Source: a bacterium
GTDB taxonomy: Bacteria > Electryoneota > RPQS01
Length of the DNA stretch: 64,000 bases
Direction: 5' to 3'
Assembly (NCBI GenBank): GCA_016703065.1
Contig: JADJCU010000001.1
Coordinates: 620,001 to 684,000 of the forward strand
The stretch's first letter is position 1. Each line of letters begins with the position of its first letter. The position numbers and the translations under genes were made by a program. A model generated the notes under the pieces. The model did not search any database. It saw nothing but the letters and a program-made list of their open reading frames with translations, and was not told the DNA's origin. Shown one piece after another: positions 16,501 through 26,543 of the stretch.

Positions 16501-18895
16501 ATGCGTCGATTGCTCGCGCTCGTCTGTACGATTGTCTTGTTCAGCTCTTTGTCTTTCGGGCAAGCAAAGCCCGTAGTGGTGATCATCGCCGATACCCACG
16601 AGCCTCTGCCAGGCGCCTGGGTCTATGATCAAGGGCAGCTGATCGTCGAGCAGACGGATGAAACGGGCGCGTTCGACTATGGACGGTTTCCCGATCACTC
16701 CGAACTGATCTTTTTTCATCCGGACTTCGTGCGGCGCGTGCTGACCAAAGAGCAGATCGCGAAAGAGAACTTCGCGATTGCGCTCGAACGAGTCAGCTAT
16801 ACGACCGAAGAAGTAGTCGTCACCGGACACCGATTTGGCAATGACCGGGCGCAGATCGCGCAAGCGACTTCAGAAGTCACGGCAAAGCAGATTGAGTTTC
16901 AGCAGCCGCGCACTACGGGCGAGCTGCTCGAAAGCGGCAATGTTTTTGTCCAGCGCAGTCAGTACGGCGGCGGATCGCCGATGATGCGCGGTTTCACGGC
17001 CAATCAGGTGTTGCTCGTGCTTGACGGCGTGCGGATGAACAACGCGATCTACCGCGCGGGGAACTTGCAAAACTCCATTCAAGTGGATGCCAATGCGCTC
17101 GGCTCCGCTGACATCCTGTTCGGGCCGGGTTCGGTGCAGTACGGCAGCGATGCAATGGGCGGTGTCATGGTGTTCAATACGTTCGATCCGCTGCCGTCGC
17201 TGCTGAGCAAGACCAAGATATCCGCCAAGGCGTTCACGCGTTACGCAACGGCGAATGAAGAGCGCACTGCCGGCGGCACCATCGGCTTCGGTCTGCGCAA
17301 GTGGGCGTTCCTCGGAAATTTTTCGTACAGCGACTTCGGCGACTTGCGCAGCGGACGAGTGCTGAGCGACGCGTATCCCGAATACGGAAGGCGGCGCGAG
17401 TACGTGGAACGGCAGAACGGCGTTGATGTGATTGTCCATAACGACAAGATGTCGATCCAGCGCTTCACGGGTTACACGCAGTCGAATATTCTCGGCAAGG
17501 TACGCTATTGGCACAACTCGCAGCTTAACGCAACGTACGCGCTGATCTATACGACAAGTTCGAACATTCCGCGCTACGACAGGTTGGAACAGTCTCGCAA
17601 CGGCGAGCTGCGTTATGCGGAGTGGTATTACGGACCGCAGGAGCTTCTGATGAACCGCCTCACGGTGCACTCGGCGGCGGGCGGCAGCGTGTATGACGAG
17701 GCCGAGATCACACTGGCGCATCAGGACTATCAAGAGAGCCGCCACGACCGCACGCGAGAGAGCGGCAATCGCAACGACCGCACCGAAGACGTGAGCGTGA
17801 TGTCGATGAACGCCGACCTTGGGCGACAGTTAGGCAGCGGCAAGCTGTTTTACGGAGTGGAGGCGGTGCTCAACGACGTGCGGTCGAGTGCACAGCGCAC
17901 GAATATCGTTACGGGCGAGAGCTCCGCAATCGACGCGCTACCCCGACGGAGGTCCAAACACGACGACGCTAGCGGCCTATGGGGGCTGGCGCGCGCCGCT
18001 TTCGGAGCGGATCGTGTTGACGGCTGGGCTGCGCTACACGCAAAACATGCTGACCTCGAAATTCGAGGACAAGTCGTTCTACAATTTCCCGTTTGACGAA
18101 ATAACGTACAACAGCGGCGCGCCGACGGCGAGCCTTGGCGCAGTGTGCAGCGTCTCGTCGTGGCACGTGCGCGGTGTGTTATCGAGCGGTTTTCGAGCGC
18201 CGAACGTTGATGACGTCGGCAAGATATTCGATACGGGCAATGGAGTAGTCATTTTCCCGAATCCTGATTTGAGTTCGGAGTACTCTTACAACGGCGAGCT
18301 GGGAGTTGACCGGGATTTTGGGCCGTTTCTCGCGGGCGCGACAGGATATTATTCGCTGTTGCGCGATGCGGTCTTGGCGCGGGACGGTCAGCTCAATGGA
18401 CAGGATTCCGTGCTGTACGACGGCGAGATGGCGAAGGTGAAGTCGCTGCAAAATGCGGGCGAGGCGTTTGTCGCCGGGTTAGACATTCATGCGAAGGCGA
18501 AGCTCACTGAGCAGTTGACGGCGAGCACGCAGCTCTCAACGGCGCAGGGCCGCGACACGGAGAGTGATTTGCCGCTGCGTCCGGTGCCGCCGCTGTTTGG
18601 TCAGACGAGTGTAATCTATCAGGCGAAGCGCTGGGCCGGAGAGATCTTTGCGCGCTATAATGCGTGGAAGAATTTGGATGACATGCCTGTTTCCGGCGGC
18701 GAAGTGACGGCCTATACGGATGACGGCGTGCCGTCGTGGTGGACGCTTAATGTGCGCGGCGACGTGGAGGTTGTTGAACATCTGGAATTGGTCGCGTCGC
18801 TCGAGAATATCCTCGACTTGCACTATCGGCCTTACGGCTCCGGTGTGAGCGCGCCGGGACGGAATTTCATTGTGAGTTTGAGAGCGGAGCTGTAG
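16501..18895 (+). pseudogene. TonB-dependent outer-membrane receptor (frameshifted)
   Basis: An outer-membrane receptor of about 798 residues. It has a signal peptide (MRRLLALVCTIVLFSSLSFG), a carboxypeptidase-regulatory-like N-domain (GAWVYDQGQLIVEQTDETG), a plug domain (VVVTGHRF at about 103, PMMRGFTANQVLLVLDGVRM at about 160-180, FGPGSVQYGSDAMGG at about 206-220), and a beta-barrel to a terminal aromatic-poor strand ending SLRAEL. The architecture resembles heme, hemoprotein or siderophore receptors; the ligand is unknown. The frame shifts by +1 near 17935, where GACGCGCTACCCC should read through to RYPDGG; a missing GC pair or one extra base explains it. Both halves are otherwise intact, so the break may be an error. 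It starts 15 bp after a T9SS gene. Confidence 0.85.
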
Positions 18896-18901
18896 CTTCC
18901 G

Positions 18902-18965
18902 GCCGGGTTGCGCGGCATTAACCCGGCTCGGCGGCGTAGAAATGCGGGCGGCATGCCTGCCGCCC
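18902..18965. repeat. Two REP-like palindromes
   Basis: Two adjacent inverted repeats after the TonB receptor gene: GCCGGGTT/AACCCGGC (18902-18909 with 18920-18927) and GGGCGGC/GCCGCCC (18946-18952 with 18959-18965), the latter followed by CCTACAAACG. The GGGCGGCA...TGCCGCCCCTACA layout is typical of dispersed extragenic palindromes. There is no strong U-tract. Confidence 0.5.
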
Positions 18966-19013
18966 CTACAAACGTTTCCATCTTCTACCGTGGGTCCCGG
19001 AAGGAGTGGTGTC

Positions 19014-20469
19014 ATGAAGTGGGTTATTGTTGCTCTAATTTGTGCGGGGAGTTTGTTTGCGCAGCCGTTTGGACCGTACTTAGCCGGGACGCCGGACCGC
19101 CGACAGTGCTTGGCGAAGCCAAAGTTGTTGTGGATGCGGCGGGGACTGCGCATGTGTTTTACGAAAGGACGACAACGGCGCGCGCTACATCATGTACACG
19201 GCGCATGATGCGGCGACCGGTAACGTTATTACTGAACCCGCCGCAGTGTACCTCGCGCTCACGGAGTCTTTGTTTCTTGAAGACGTTGCGCTGACGGAAA
19301 GCGGCATTCCGAAGTTTTTGGTTTTCACGGCCGATCCCGGTGACTACAACCTGATCCTCGTCGAAGCATCCGGGAACGATTGGACGGAGACGCTGCTGTT
19401 TCACGATCAGGACGGCTGGTCACCAGAATACGGTGTCCTTCCACATTCGTTCCATGACTGCCGGTTCGTTGCCGCCGCGGATGATTACACACAGGTTTGT
19501 TTGTGCAACACCATGCGGATATCCGGACCGCTTCTGACAACTGTCGCGATGCCTGTTGTCTGCTTCGTCGGCGCAACCGGCGATGTCTCGGCGTTTCTTC
19601 TTCAGTCCAGCACGCAGATGATTTTTGGGTCACTAAGAAGTCGGTCGCTGGGAGCGGACTCCATGTATCTCTGGGCTCCGGGGGATGTGCTTGACTTCTA
19701 CAAATTCGTAGTACGCAGCGATGGCACGTACGATCAGATTGCCTACTACGATCACAATTCGTGTTACTACGGCGAGTTGGCAGGCATGTCGTAGCAAGCG
19801 GCGATCGAAATCCATGTCAACAACACCGCATTGCATTCCCACAGTCAACTTTGAGCGGATATCCGGTGATGCGTGCGATGATGAGAGACGTACGTCTTTC
19901 CTCCAATGTATCCGCCAACGTCGTTTGCAATGTATGAAAACCACGGTTTTGTCTTTCCGATTCGCGGCGAGAATGAGGTTCAGTTGCTCCGTGTGGATAC
20001 CAACGCGACTGTTGCTGCATCCGTTGGAACGATTGGCTGGCGTGACGGAGCCGTGCAGATCACCCATGCTGCGAGTGGGGTTTCCTCGAATGGCGAGATT
20101 GCCGTCGTGTGGCGCGACCATGACCCGGCAAGCTCGGTACAACGTCTCTGGTTGGCTTCGTGCGATTGGCTCACTCCCCTTGATTCGCGCGATGCTCCCG
20201 CTCCGATTCCCTACGAGCTTTCGCTGTCCGCTTATCCAAATCCGTTCAACAGCACCGTCCACATTGACTACGACCTCCCGCCAACAAACGATGCCGAGTT
20301 AACGGTTCACAATACGCTCGGGCAAAAGGTTGCGACACTGTTCTCCGGACGCGCGCCAGCCGGTGCCCATTCCGTGAATTGGTCGCCAGACGTTGCGAGC
20401 GGAGTCTATTTCGTCAGGCTTAGTTCCGGTGAGTTTGTGACGGGCCGGAAGATTATGTACGTACAGTAA
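19014..20469 (+). pseudogene. T9SS cargo protein, multiply disrupted
   Basis: It begins MKWVIVALICAGSLFAQPFG (signal peptide) behind AAGGAG. The sense reading then moves frame at about 19087 (LAG to DAGPPTVLGEAK) and again at about 19168 (VFYER to DDNGARYIMY). Each move is explained by loss of one G from a G-run. A long intact stretch follows to a TAG at 19792-19794. The next 110 bp contain further stops in this frame, after which the reading resumes (YVFPPMYPPTSFAMYENHGF) to a full T9SS domain (SAYPNPFNSTVHIDYDLP, terminal KIMYVQ). It is a paralogue in style of the genes at 13514 and 15055. The 19795-19905 segment looks genuinely damaged, while the first two shifts look like homopolymer errors. 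Confidence 0.65.
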
Positions 20470-20610
20470 GTTTTCAGAGGCCCCCCTTAGTCCCCCCAAA
20501 GTTGCAGACAACTCTGGAGGGAGAAGAGATTTCAGAGAGTTTCTTCACTGCGTTTAAAATAGCGACGCAGCATATTGTTCCATACACTGTTTCAAATTTC
20601 CCTTTCCAAC

Positions 20611-21521
20611 ATGCCAAAGATTCTACTTAATGACGGGATTGACGCCCTTGCCGCTGAAGCCCTGATCTCGTCGGGCTTCGACATTGATACCAAACATTAC
20701 GACGGTGATGATTTGCTCAAGCAAGTCGCAACCGTCGACGCGCTCACGGTGCGCTCGGCCACCAAAGTCACCAAAGAGGTGATTGATGCCGCGAAGATCC
20801 TAAAGATTATTGTGCGCGGAGGCGTCGGCGTGGATAACATAGACGTTGCCTACGCCGAATCGAAGGGTGTGATCGTGCGCAACACGCCCGCCGCATCGTC
20901 CACGTCCGTCGCCGAATGCGCGCTCGGTTTGATGTTTGCTATTGCGCGCGCGATTTCCGCAGCGAACACTTCCATGAAAGCCGGAGAATGGGACAAGAAG
21001 TCGTTCTCCAAAGGCATCGAGCTGAAGGCAAGACGCTCGGCATCATCGGGATGGGCCGCATCGGCACGCGACTCGCCGAGAAGGCCGGCAGCATGGGCAT
21101 GCATGTCATCATGGGCTACGACAAGTTCCCCGACAAGGTGAAGGCGAAAGGTTTTCAACTCCGCGAACTGAACGAGGTGTTCCAGGAGTCGGATATCATT
21201 TCGCTGCACATTCCAAAGGGGAAGGATGAACCTGCGACAATCGGCGCGAAGGAGATCGCGATGATGAAGTCGGGCGTGATTCTAATCAACACGGCGCGCG
21301 GCGGCGTGATTGACGAAGATGCGCTTTTGGCCGGACTCAACAGCGGTCATGTGTACGGCGCAGGGATTGACGTGTGGGTTGGTGAGCCGAAGCCGCGCCG
21401 CGATCTCGTCGAGCATCCGCGCGTCGTCGCGCTCCCGCACATCGGCGCGCAGACGATTGAAGGACAAGGGCGCGTGGGTGACGAAGTCGCCGAGATATTG
21501 AAGGAGTTCTTCAAGAAGTAG
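20611..21521 (+). pseudogene. serA: D-3-phosphoglycerate dehydrogenase (frameshifted)
   Basis: A 2-hydroxyacid dehydrogenase that oxidises 3-phosphoglycerate with NAD in the first step of serine synthesis. The N-terminal part reads MPKILLNDGIDALAAEALIS through the usual VRGGVGVDNIDV and NTPAASSTSVAE. The frame is lost near 21027 (ELKA instead of ELKGKTLGIIG), where restoring one G to the GG pair mends it. The rest is perfect: GIIGMGRIGTRLAEKAG (Rossmann loop), NTARGGVIDEDAL (catalytic Arg region), and LPHIGAQT (catalytic His). Corrected length is about 303 residues, the short form without an ACT domain. Because everything else is conserved, I think this is a sequence error and the gene is functional. 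No clear ribosome site is seen before the ATG. Confidence 0.85.
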
Positions 21522-21524
21522 CGG

Positions 21525-21553
21525 TTGACTCTGGCACTGTACGTGCTTATTTT
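21525..21553 (+). promoter_or_regulatory. Candidate sigma70 promoter for the FG-GAP T9SS gene
   Basis: TTGACT, 17-bp spacer, TATTTT, directly after the serA stop. Transcription would start near 21560 and give a leader of about 225 nt before the ATG at 21786, with an intrinsic terminator inside it. Confidence 0.5.
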
Positions 21554-21717
21554 GATGGAGTGGGTTTCGCCGCTCGACTCCTGAGCCAAGGGGTTGGGCG
21601 ATGGTGTCCCAATTTTCGACATACACTCTTGTTTTTGCAGCAGTTCGGGCTGAATCCGCCCGCCGACTGCACAGCTTACTTTGGTTGCCCTTCAACAAGA
21701 GGAAGTCCATGAATATT

Positions 21718-21761
21718 AAAGCCTTCCGTTGCCGAGCGTCGTTCAGCGGAAGGCTTTTTTT
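21718..21761 (+). terminator. Terminator directly before a strong ribosome site
   Basis: A stem GCCTTCCG/CGGAAGGC flanked by AAA and a T7 tract. It ends 6 bp before AAAAGGAGGTT, the Shine-Dalgarno sequence of the next gene. It either ends the serA transcript or acts as an attenuator in the leader of the T9SS gene. Confidence 0.8.
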
Positions 21762-21785
21762 CTGCCAAAAGGAGGTTCCAATCTG

Positions 21786-23716
21786 ATGTTCCGACTTGTG
21801 CTCCTCTCCTTATATATGCCTCTGTTTCTCTGGCCCAACCGTGGCAATGGGAACGCTATCAAGCTACGTTCTGGCATCCGGCAACCGTCGGGATTCCGTG
21901 GGCCGATCAGACTATCCCCGATCCGGAGGAGATTTTCTTTCGCTGTTTCGGGGACTTCAATGGCAACGGACGCGACGAGGTCGTGATGATGGCGTCGCAT
22001 GTGACGTACAATCATTGGGAGACCAACGACGGCGACTTGCGCAGTTGGACCTCGCGCTCGCGCATGAATCCGATCTATCCGTTCGGCGAGACAGACCTCG
22101 TGATGCAGGCCATCAATTTGGATCAGGATGCGCAGGACGAACTGCTCGTGATGTCGCGCTTGACGACCGATCCTGACACGCGGTTTGTGCGCTGCTGGGA
22201 CCCTGATTCGAATATCGCGCCGAATTTCATCGAGAGTACGGACTTGCTCGAAGCGTTCGACTATCCGGGATTTCCGCTGCCGAGCATGTTCGGCAACTTT
22301 GATAATGATGCATCGTTCGACGGCGTGACGCCAACGGCGAGCGGTTGGCTTCACTACGAGCGCAACGGTAGCATGTGGAGTCTTGTGGATACGATCAACG
22401 CAAGTGCGTTTTCGGAGTATCTGTCGTTCTTCGCGGCGGACATCAATGCAGACGGCGACACGGAGTTCGGCGCCTACGAACCGGGAATCGACTGCAATTG
22501 CATGTCGGCAACAATCGTCGACCATAATTTAGGCGATGTTGAAATTACGACCAATCACTTCAACCTGATTCTCTTTCCGGGTGACTATGACGGCGACGGA
22601 TCGACTGAGGCGTTTCTTGATTCGTACGAGTTGACGCTGCCGTCACGGTTGATACGGTTTGTTCCGGGCTATCCGTACGCGTACCTCGAGCTTGAGAATC
22701 AGTACACGATGAACTCCCCGTTTGTCTACAGCCGCACGCAGGACGGACAGCACAAACTATACGGCATCATGAATAACCATGCGTTTCAGGTTGGGAGCTG
22801 GTCCTTGGAGCGGGCCGCGTATGCGATTCAGTGGTCGGACACGGGGTGGTCGCTAAACCCGCCAAGCTTTACATGGGGCAAGATTCTCGACGGCAATGAA
22901 GCGGACATCTGGGACGATGAGGCTATGGAGCGGCTCGTGCGCATGGACATCGGCACGTCAGCGCAGAATATCATCTGGACCGTTGGATACGGAAGCCTCG
23001 CGCGGTTCTACAACAATGCGGACACGATGTTTCTCAATCCGCGTATCGGCGATGTTGAAGGGGACAATGCGGGCGAGTTTGCCGCGTACGTGTCTTGGGG
23101 CGCGCCGACGGGAATATACTTCTTTGAATTGGAGCGTTCAGGCGGCGAGTTGATTGCGCGGCACAAACCGGAGCTCTCGGTGGGATTGCCGACGGCGAAC
23201 ATCACTGAGTTTCAGATGGCGGACGTTGACAACGACGGGCACGCGGAGATCTTTGTCGGCACGGTGTTTTGGCATGCGTACTTCTGGCGCAACGGTCAGT
23301 GGGAAGATCACTCGACGACGTTTCCACAGGGCGTTGGGCCGAACTTGAATTTTGCCGACTTCGAAGGCGACGGTGACGTCGACATATTTGCCGCGAACGG
23401 TGTCTGGCTCAGTCTCACGCCGACGGATGCGGACGACGTGCCCGAGTTTGCTCCGGCGACGATTTCGCTTGTTGCGTATCCCAATCCGTTCAATGCACAG
23501 ACGACGATTGAGTTCTCACTGCAGAAGGCCGCCTTTGTCACGCTTTCGCTCTATGACATTCAGGGCCGTGCTGTGCGCGCGCTCACAGCACAGGGCATGG
23601 TGGCCGGTTCGCACAGGCTGAATTTTTCTGCCAATGATTTGCCGAGCGGTGTTTACTACGCTTCGCTTCGGGCGGGAGAGTCTTCTGCTACACAAAAGTT
23701 GCTCTTGTTGAAATAA
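21786..23716 (+). pseudogene. FG-GAP/VCBS repeat T9SS cargo protein (frameshifted in signal peptide)
   Basis: The ATG at 21786 follows a near-perfect ribosome site (AAAAGGAGGTT), but the frame MFRLVLLSLYMPLFL is wrong after about residue 9. Inserting one base near 21811 (in CTTATATATG) gives a normal signal peptide ending YASVSLA and then QPWQWERYQATFWHP, continuous with the 577-codon body. The body has FG-GAP-like repeats marked by DFNGNGRDEVV, INADGDTEFG, DYDGDGSTEAF, VDNDGHAEIFVG and DFEGDGDVDIFA, which suggests a seven-bladed propeller binding calcium. The T9SS domain (VAYPNPFNAQTTIEFSLQ to KLLLLK) ends it. It is probably a surface adhesin. The position of the indel in an alternating AT stretch fits either a read error or slippage. 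Confidence 0.75.
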
Positions 23717-23750
23717 GGTTCATTTTCATTTGCTATCTGGAGGTATGCAC

Positions 23751-24993
23751 ATGAAGTCGGTTTTCTTTACACTAAGCCTGATGCTCGTGCTGGCGATTGG
23801 TCAGCAGGTTGAAGCGATCAACTACTTCTATCTGACAGATTCGGAATGCGCACAGCACCCGCCGATGCCGCCGGATTCCTGCGATGTTGTTCGCTTTTTT
23901 GGACGCGACACACTGTGGGGTCCCGTGCGATCAAACGACTGTATCGCGTTTCAGAATGTCGGAGGATGGCCGACTTGCCTTGATACGATTGAAACCGCTT
24001 GCGATACGCTGATCGACCCGCCGCCGCTATCCTGTCCTGTTATTCTCGATGCGCCAGCATGAACCTGGGATGGAATGGCGGGGAGTGCTCGACAGCATGA
24101 CCTTGGCTCTCTATTACTATCCTACGGAAAGCACATTCGATTCACTTAACCCGCCGCCGCACCATACGGTTGACCTGAGTCAGGAATCTCGCGTCGTGGT
24201 ATTCGTAGACGGACGGCTCGCTTTGCGCGGTGAGATTGCCACTCAGGATGTCGAACTCATTGTGGGTTGCAGTGCCAACATTCGCCTGATTGACGATGTG
24301 ATGATTGCAGGTACCGACATGGTACACGGCACAATTCCAGGCAATTCATCGTCGCGGCTGGCCATCGCTTCGGAAGGCGACATCATCATCGCAGATACGT
24401 GGGAGAATGGGCGCGCGAACAGAACCGGGCCGATGGCGGATCACGCGGACATTGTCATTACGGCGCTCATATTCGCGCTCGGCGGCAGTTTTACGTTCGA
24501 AGACATGAACGACGTGGGCGACAACTACATCGGCCCTGTCCCCGACGAACGCGGGAACATCGTGATGACCGGCGGTGTGACGCAATCCCGACGCGGCTAC
24601 GTGCATCGCTCGAACAACGGCGGGACCGGCTACAACAAGGTCTATCACTACGACGGGCGGCTCATCCGCTGGAGCGTCGGCGTGTTTGAACCGTTTGACA
24701 TCGAGGAATCGGTTACCGTTGTCGAACTTCCGTCGACGTTCTCTGTATCTGTTTTCCCAAATCCGTTTAATGCAACGGCTGTGCTGAGATTGAATTTGGT
24801 GAAGTTCGGGCGTGTCGAGGCTAGAGTGTTCGACTTGCTGGGCCGCGAGATTGCGACGCTTGCGAGCGGTGTCTATCCCGCCGGTGAGCAGTCCATTCAC
24901 ATCAGCGGCGCGGGTTGGGGATCGGGGCTCTACTTTGTCAAGGTGGATGCGGAGGGTCAGAGTATCACACAAAAAGTGATGCTGCTGAAGTAG
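23751..24993 (+). pseudogene. DUF4900-like T9SS cargo protein (frameshifted)
   Basis: It starts MKSVFFTLSLMLVLAIGQ behind GGAGG, with a signal peptide to about VEA. The first part has LWGPVRSNDCIAFQ, like the GPxxSND motif of DUF4900-type proteins. The frame breaks near 24050-24062 (ILDAPA-stop) and resumes in a +1 frame at EPGMEWRGVLDSMTL. The second part has the repeated-strand motifs RVVVFVDGRLALRG, GNIVMTGGVTQSRRGY and GYNKVYHYDGRL, as expected for that domain. A T9SS domain (SVFPNPFNATAVLRLNLV to KVMLLK) ends it. DUF4900 assignment is from memory of the motif pattern and is moderately certain. The protein is exported, with unknown role. Confidence 0.65.
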
Positions 24994-25053
24994 TGCATTG
25001 CGGGTCTGGAGACCCACAACGGCAAGGGCTTTACGTGATGCGGGAACCTGCGG

Positions 25054-25082
25054 TTGCAGGTTTGTTCAAAAGTTTGTATCTT
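25054..25082 (+). promoter_or_regulatory. Candidate promoter giving a leaderless EamA mRNA
   Basis: TTGCAG, 17-bp spacer, TATCTT. The predicted transcription start is about 25089, which is the GTG that best fits the start of the EamA protein. The same TATCTT -10 box recurs before three other genes in this window. Confidence 0.5.
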
Positions 25083-25088
25083 CACCCC

Positions 25089-25976
25089 GTGCTGAAAGCC
25101 TATGCGGCCCTGCTCGGGGTGACGGTTTTTTGGGGATTTACTTTCCCGATGGTGCAGTGGTGTCTCGACGACTGCTCGCCCGTCCTGCTCGTGACCATTC
25201 GCTTTGTGCTCGCGGCGCTGCTCTTTCCGCTGTTCTTTGGTTTTTCGACGATGCGGGTCAACCGCAAACAGCTCTGGCAGGGATTCGTGCTGGGAGTGTT
25301 TCTTTGCGGCGGATACATCTTTCAGACGTTTGGTCTGGCTGAAACGACCACCGTGCGCGCGGGATTTATCACCGCGCTATACGTTCCGTTGACGCCGATT
25401 TTCGCATGGCTGCTGTTTCGCGCGAAGATTCGCAGACGACTGTGGCTCGCCGCACTGCTCGCGTTCGGTGGAATTGTCATTCTCGCGATTCCTGAAGCAG
25501 GGCTGAACGATACGCCGCTGTTCAATCAACTGTCGCTCAATCGCGGGGACAAGTTGATTCTCGGCTGTGCCGTAAGCTACGCGCTACATATTCTGCTGAT
25601 CAATCGCTGGGCCACGCCGGAAAATGAAAAGCCGCTGTCGTGGATTCAGCTCGCGACCACCGGAGTTGTAGCCGCGCTGCTGCTGCCGCTCGACACGATT
25701 CACTTTGAATTGACCAGAACGCTTGTTTTGTCGATTCTGTTCTGTTCGATCTTCGCTTCGATTATCGCCGTCTGGGCGATGATGCGCTTTCAACCGCGCG
25801 TGCCTGTGACCGGCGCGGCGATTGTCTATTCGATGGAGCCGGTGATGGCAGGACTTGCCGCGTGGATGATGCAAAACCACGTGCCACCGCTGCTCACTGT
25901 CTTCGGAGCTATCGCGATCTTTGCGGCCATGCTGATTGCTTCCACCATTCACGAACCGGACGTAATGCACACATGA
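25089..25976 (+). CDS. EamA/DMT-family transporter
   Basis: A drug/metabolite-type permease of about 295 residues with ten helices in two EamA halves. The first half begins LKAYAALLGVTVFWGFTFPM, the canonical EamA opening. ETTTVRAGFITALYVPLTPI and the second-half PVTGAAIVYSMEPVMAGLAA are family landmarks. It probably exports metabolites or amino acids; the substrate is unknown. Start choice: GTG at 25089 matches the family N-terminus and sits at the predicted transcription start. The alternative is an ATG at 25038, which has AAGGG upstream but would add 17 residues translated through a small palindrome (AACCTGC/GCAGGTT). The stop overlaps the start of the next gene (ATGA). Confidence 0.8.
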   Translation: MLKAYAALLGVTVFWGFTFPMVQWCLDDCSPVLLVTIRFVLAALLFPLFFGFSTMRVNRKQLWQGFVLGVFLCGGYIFQTFGLAETTTVRAGFITALYVPLTPIFAWLLFRAKIRRRLWLAALLAFGGIVILAIPEAGLNDTPLFNQLSLNRGDKLILGCAVSYALHILLINRWATPENEKPLSWIQLATTGVVAALLLPLDTIHFELTRTLVLSILFCSIFASIIAVWAMMRFQPRVPVTGAAIVYSMEPVMAGLAAWMMQNHVPPLLTVFGAIAIFAAMLIASTIHEPDVMHT

Positions 25977-26473
25977 TGATTCGTTTGTTTTTCGCGATCC
26001 TGATGTGCGCGCTGCTTGTGCAGGCGCGGCCCCGCGTGGTTGTCGAGCGCGATTCGACGCTGCTCAAACAGACCGCGCCGAACTACTTTCCGCCGACGGA
26101 TTCGAGCGGACCGCGCATGGTGATCGATCCGGCGGAAATGATCTATCAAATGAAGGTCGACTCGATCAATCAGGTTGCCGAGGCGAAAATACGCGACCAG
26201 ATTATCGCGCTTGAAAGAAACTTCGAGGACCCGGAGTTTGAAGAGGCCGTGGGCCGCGTCATCGGTACAATCGTCATGGATCAGCAGATGGCCCTGCTCG
26301 ATTTGCAGATTGGGCGCGCGATCTCGCTGCGCGACACGCTGCTTTTGATGGGAATGCAGGTAGGCTTGCAGGAGCTCTTGAAGGCGCACCCCGAGCTTGA
26401 GCACGAGCTGCTGAATCTCGACCAGCGCATCGCAAAGGAGATTCACATGCTTTACGAGCATACGGAACGATAG
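25973..26473 (+). CDS. Hypothetical exported helical protein
   Basis: A 166-residue protein with a short signal peptide (MMIRLFFAILMCALLVQA). The mature part is highly charged and predicted to be almost wholly alpha-helical (EMIYQMKVDSINQVAEAKIR, DQQMALLDLQIGRAISLRD, HPELEHELLNLDQRI), with no Cys and no recognised domain. Its ATG overlaps the EamA stop, so it is translationally coupled and probably co-transcribed from the EamA promoter. It may be a periplasmic or envelope coiled-coil protein. I do not recognise the family. A strong terminator follows. Confidence 0.65.
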   Translation: MMIRLFFAILMCALLVQARPRVVVERDSTLLKQTAPNYFPPTDSSGPRMVIDPAEMIYQMKVDSINQVAEAKIRDQIIALERNFEDPEFEEAVGRVIGTIVMDQQMALLDLQIGRAISLRDTLLLMGMQVGLQELLKAHPELEHELLNLDQRIAKEIHMLYEHTER

Positions 26474-26491
26474 CGATGCCCAACAAAATGC

Positions 26492-26524
26492 AAAGAGGCG
26501 CAACAGATGTTGCGCCTCTTTTGC
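26492..26524. terminator. Bidirectional terminator
   Basis: A perfect 13-bp stem AAAGAGGCGCAAC / GTTGCGCCTCTTT with AGAT loop, between convergent genes (the helical protein on plus, the DEAD-box helicase on minus). A-run and T-run flank the stem, so it can serve both directions. Confidence 0.9.
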
Positions 26525-26543
26525 GTTCGACTCTCGTTGCGCT

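Noticed and set aside
16870..17745. A 291-codon minus-strand frame
   Set aside because: It is antisense to the TonB receptor, which has plug-domain motifs on the plus strand.
18902..18965. A CRISPR-like or transposon end
   Set aside because: There are only two different short palindromes with no regular spacing, no repeats of equal sequence and no transposase; it fits REP-like extragenic palindromes.
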